This document shows, piece by piece, positions 12,772 to 15,261 of a stretch of DNA of 15,261 bases (position 1 is the first letter of the stretch; each line of letters opens with the position of its first letter). The stretch lies in contig JAJRVA010000114.1 in NCBI GenBank assembly GCA_024277485.1, positions 1 through 15,261 on the forward strand, written 5' to 3'. This DNA is from Deltaproteobacteria bacterium (GTDB lineage: Bacteria > Desulfobacterota > Desulfobulbia > Desulfobulbales > Desulfobulbaceae). The translations under genes were made by a program, and so were the position numbers. Under the pieces are notes generated by a model. It was not told where the DNA came from. It worked only from the letters and a program-made list of their open reading frames with translations, and did not search any database.

Positions 12772-15129
12772 ATGAGTGAAGCAAAAAGCATAAAAACAGT
12801 CTCTGGAAAGGATGAAAACGGCATCCGCCTGACCTCGAAAATATTTGAGGAAAAGGTGCGCCGGGCCGCAGCCCTGTCCGATGCCCTGGTCCTTGAATCA
12901 TACGGTCAGCATAACATCGGCCTGCGCCTGGGCAGCGTTGACCATCCCATTCATATTCAGATCAAGGGCCCCGCTGGACAGCGCCTTGGCTGCATGGGGC
13001 AACCCGGGGCCACCATTGTCTGCGATGGTCCGGCATCAGACGATGTGGGCTACCTCAATATCGGCGCAGACATCATCGTCAAGGGCGATGCGACCAACGG
13101 CGTCTGCAATGCCATGGCGGCAGGCAAGGTCATGATAGGCGGTTCCATCGGCGCCCGCGGCTTGACCATGACAAAATGGAACCCGGAATACAGCCGGCCT
13201 GAGCTATGGGTGCTCGGCTCTGTGGGCGATACCTTTGCCGAATTCAACTGCGGCGGCATCGCCGTGGTCTGCGGTATTGATGCCAAAAAACCTGAAAATG
13301 TCCTGGGCTACCGGCCCTGTGTCGGCCAGGTCGGCGGCTGGATCTTCTACCGCGGGGAAACCGACGATTCCTACTCCCGCACCAACGCCAAACTGATGGA
13401 TCCGGATGACGGGCAGTGGCAGTGGCTCATGGACAACATGCCGGGCTACCTGAAAGCGATCGACCGCGAGAATCTCTTAGAGACCTTAAGCGTCCGCGAG
13501 GAGTGGAAACTGCTCATGGCCATCACCCCGCAGGAACGGGCCCTGATGTTTTCCGGTCCCATGCCCATGGAGGAATTCCGCAAGCGCATCTGGGACCAGG
13601 GATTCGGCGGCGGCGATCCGCTCCGCGATCTTGCCCCGGGGCTTGACCGGAGTGTTATCGGTGTCATTGAAACCGGAGACCTGCGGCGACGAAAACCGCT
13701 CTGGGTCAACCGTGACTCGGCAGCCCCGTGCACCTTTTACTGCCCGATCCACATCCCGACTGTTGACCGGCTGCGGCTGATCAGGGAAGGCAGGCTTGAT
13801 GAGGCATACGAGATGCTCCTGCGCTACACGCCGCTTCCGGCATCCGTCTGCGGCACCATCTGCCCCAACCTCTGCATGGAAAACTGCTCCAGGAAAAAGG
13901 TGGACTACAGCATTGATGTCTCAGTTTTAGGCCGGGCGGTCAACACCTCGGAACCCATAACAACCGCGCCGCCCATCGGTAAAAAGGTCGCCATCATCGG
14001 CGGCGGACCCGGCGGCATGGCTGTTGCCTGGCACCTGGCCCTCAATGGTATTGAAGCGCATATTTTTGAACAGGGTGAGGATATCGGCGGTAAGCTGGCC
14101 CAGACAATCCCGTGGGAACGCCTGCCGCGAGCGGTCTGGGAACGGGAGATCGAGCGCTTCAAGAATACGCCCAACATCTTTATTAACACCGGCGAGTCCA
14201 TGAGCAGGGACAGGATGGAGGAACTGAAAAAGGAATTTGACTACGTGGTCATTGCGGTGGGCACGCACCAGCCGCGTATCATTCCCTTTCCGGGCCATGA
14301 AAAGGTCATTCCCGCCCTGGACTACCTGAAAGCCGCCAAGAGCGACACCCCCATGAAGACCGGCAAAAAGGTGGTCATCATCGGGGCCGGCAACGTGGGC
14401 TGTGATGTGGCGGCGGAATGCTATCGCCTTGGCGCCGACCAGGTAACCCTGGTTGATATCCAGAAACCCCTGGCATTCGGCAAGGAAAAAGAGTCTGCCG
14501 AAGCGCTGGGCGCAACCTTCAAGTGGCCGGTCATGACCCGGGAGGTGACTGACGAGGGTCTGGTCGGTGACGACGGTACCCTGTACCCGGCCGACACGGT
14601 TATTATCTCCATCGGCGACGTGCCCAGGCTCAGCTTCCTGCCCGATTCAGTTGAAACGGTAACGGTCGGCGGGGCAGGCTGGATCAAGACCGATGAGGCG
14701 GGCCGGACAAGTGATGACAAGATCCTGGCTGTAGGTGACGTCGAGAAACCCGGTCTTGCCACCAATGCCCTTGGGGCCGGCAAACGGACCGCGGAATATA
14801 TCGCCGCTACTCTCAGGGGTGAGGAATGGCTACCCTTTACCAAGAAAGTAATTCGTTACGAGGCCCTGACCACTGAGCATTACAGTCCTGTACCCTCCAA
14901 GGGGCAGACCGAGGAAGACCAGGCCACCCGCTGCCTGAGCTGCGGTTCCTGCCGGGACTGCCACCTCTGCGAGACCATGTGCCCCACCAATGCTATTTCC
15001 CGCCGGGAGGTCATACCCGGCAAGGATGGTGTGGACTATGAATACGTCTCCGACGACACCAGGTGCATAGCCTGCGGTTTCTGCGCCGACACGTGCCCCT
15101 GCGGCATCTGGAGTATGCGGCCGTTTTAG
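12772..15129 (+). CDS. gltD: Glutamate synthase GXGXG domain fused to GltD-like NAD(P)H oxidoreductase and ferredoxin
   Basis: This 785-residue fusion supplies the remaining parts of glutamate synthase. Residues ~35-200 are the GXGXG beta-helix of the GltB C-terminus (GCMGQPGATIV, GYLNIGADIIVKGDATNGVCNAMAAGKV). Residues ~315-395 are the GltD-type iron-sulfur domain (Cys320, 324, 360, 364, 368, 372). A flavin-binding VAIIGGGPGGMAVA starts at 406 and the NAD(P)-binding VVIIGAGNVGCDVAAE at 534, with AVGDVEKPGLATNALGAGK near 662. The C-terminus is a two-cluster ferredoxin (CLSCGSCRDCHLCETMCP from Cys721; CIACGFCADTCP from Cys765). Electrons would pass from NAD(P)H or a ferredoxin to the FMN subunit. 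The ATG at 12772 has no visible Shine-Dalgarno sequence, but an in-frame TAA ten codons upstream (12742-12744) rules out an earlier start; a GTG near codon 29 with GAGGAA before it is an alternative. Confidence 0.9.
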   Translation: MSEAKSIKTVSGKDENGIRLTSKIFEEKVRRAAALSDALVLESYGQHNIGLRLGSVDHPIHIQIKGPAGQRLGCMGQPGATIVCDGPASDDVGYLNIGADIIVKGDATNGVCNAMAAGKVMIGGSIGARGLTMTKWNPEYSRPELWVLGSVGDTFAEFNCGGIAVVCGIDAKKPENVLGYRPCVGQVGGWIFYRGETDDSYSRTNAKLMDPDDGQWQWLMDNMPGYLKAIDRENLLETLSVREEWKLLMAITPQERALMFSGPMPMEEFRKRIWDQGFGGGDPLRDLAPGLDRSVIGVIETGDLRRRKPLWVNRDSAAPCTFYCPIHIPTVDRLRLIREGRLDEAYEMLLRYTPLPASVCGTICPNLCMENCSRKKVDYSIDVSVLGRAVNTSEPITTAPPIGKKVAIIGGGPGGMAVAWHLALNGIEAHIFEQGEDIGGKLAQTIPWERLPRAVWEREIERFKNTPNIFINTGESMSRDRMEELKKEFDYVVIAVGTHQPRIIPFPGHEKVIPALDYLKAAKSDTPMKTGKKVVIIGAGNVGCDVAAECYRLGADQVTLVDIQKPLAFGKEKESAEALGATFKWPVMTREVTDEGLVGDDGTLYPADTVIISIGDVPRLSFLPDSVETVTVGGAGWIKTDEAGRTSDDKILAVGDVEKPGLATNALGAGKRTAEYIAATLRGEEWLPFTKKVIRYEALTTEHYSPVPSKGQTEEDQATRCLSCGSCRDCHLCETMCPTNAISRREVIPGKDGVDYEYVSDDTRCIACGFCADTCPCGIWSMRPF

Positions 15130-15151
15130 AGCCGGACGCTTAAACCTCTGC

Positions 15152-15198
15152 AGACAACCAGGAGGCCGCACCGGCCCCCTGGTTGTCTTTATGTTTTT
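15152..15198 (+). terminator. Strong intrinsic terminator after the glutamate synthase genes
   Basis: AGACAACCAGG (15152-15162) pairs perfectly with CCTGGTTGTCT (15178-15188). After one mismatch, GGCCG (15164-15168) pairs with CGGCC (15172-15176) around a three-base CAC loop, a stem of about 17 positions. TTATGTTTTT follows. It lies 22 bases after the stop codon and ends the transcription unit. Confidence 0.9.
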
Positions 15199-15242
15199 CC
15201 CTCACTTTTTTCCAGCTACACGATGAATGGAGAAATGTTGCC

Positions 15243-15261
15243 ATGTACAAGACAATGTCGA
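15243..15261 (+). CDS. Possible start of a new gene, cut by window end
   Basis: An ATG at 15243, with GGAG at 15229-15232 ten bases upstream, opens a frame reading MYKTMS before the window ends. It follows the terminator, so it would belong to a new unit. Six codons are too few to judge the product. Another ATG at 15235 is too close to the GGAG to be preferred. Confidence 0.3.

Overview
The window looks like chromosomal DNA of a Gram-negative anaerobe, most likely Desulfobacterota (old Deltaproteobacteria, possibly Desulfobulbales-like). This rests on the archaeal-type split glutamate synthase with extra ferredoxin domains, the rsfS-gpmI-thrC order, the paired small TatA genes and the GC-rich codon use. 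It is an inference, because no rRNA or other taxonomic marker is present.

Layout. Bases 1-392 hold two short genes on the minus strand: a tiny membrane protein, then, one base later, a secreted protein cut by the window edge that resembles periplasmic I-type lysozyme inhibitors (PliI). Bases 393-887 are AT-rich and decayed. They hold a ~99-base near-perfect inverted-repeat element (544-642) and the last ~34 codons of an ABHD14-like alpha/beta hydrolase (754-858) whose upstream part is missing. Bases 888-3356 hold a full-length topoisomerase III gene (topB) interrupted by one in-frame TAA at codon 226, with no other lesion seen. Bases 3374-8977 form a compact plus-strand run: rsfS (ribosome silencing), gpmI (glycolysis), thrC (threonine synthesis), a purine nucleoside phosphorylase and an MTA/SAH deaminase. 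The last two probably act in sequence to recycle the nucleoside by-products of S-adenosylmethionine. Short direct repeats sit in two of the junctions. Bases 9058-9543 hold two tandem tatA genes (twin-arginine export) behind their own promoter-like sequence. Bases 9544-9862 are a structured spacer with hairpins, a likely terminator and a likely promoter. Bases 9863-15129 hold a three-gene glutamate synthase: a glutaminase subunit, a ferredoxin/FMN synthase subunit, and a fused GXGXG-GltD-ferredoxin subunit. The set ends at a strong intrinsic terminator (15152-15198). A new gene may begin at 15243.

How the genes fit together. Most of the window is ordinary housekeeping metabolism: nitrogen assimilation, glycolysis, threonine synthesis, purine/SAM by-product salvage and protein export. 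I found no defence system, CRISPR array, tRNA or rRNA, and no clear undescribed system. The points most worth a second look are the lone ochre codon in topB, the inverted-repeat element beside a gene remnant, the phosphorylase/deaminase pair, the intergenic micro-repeats and the fused glutamate synthase subunit.
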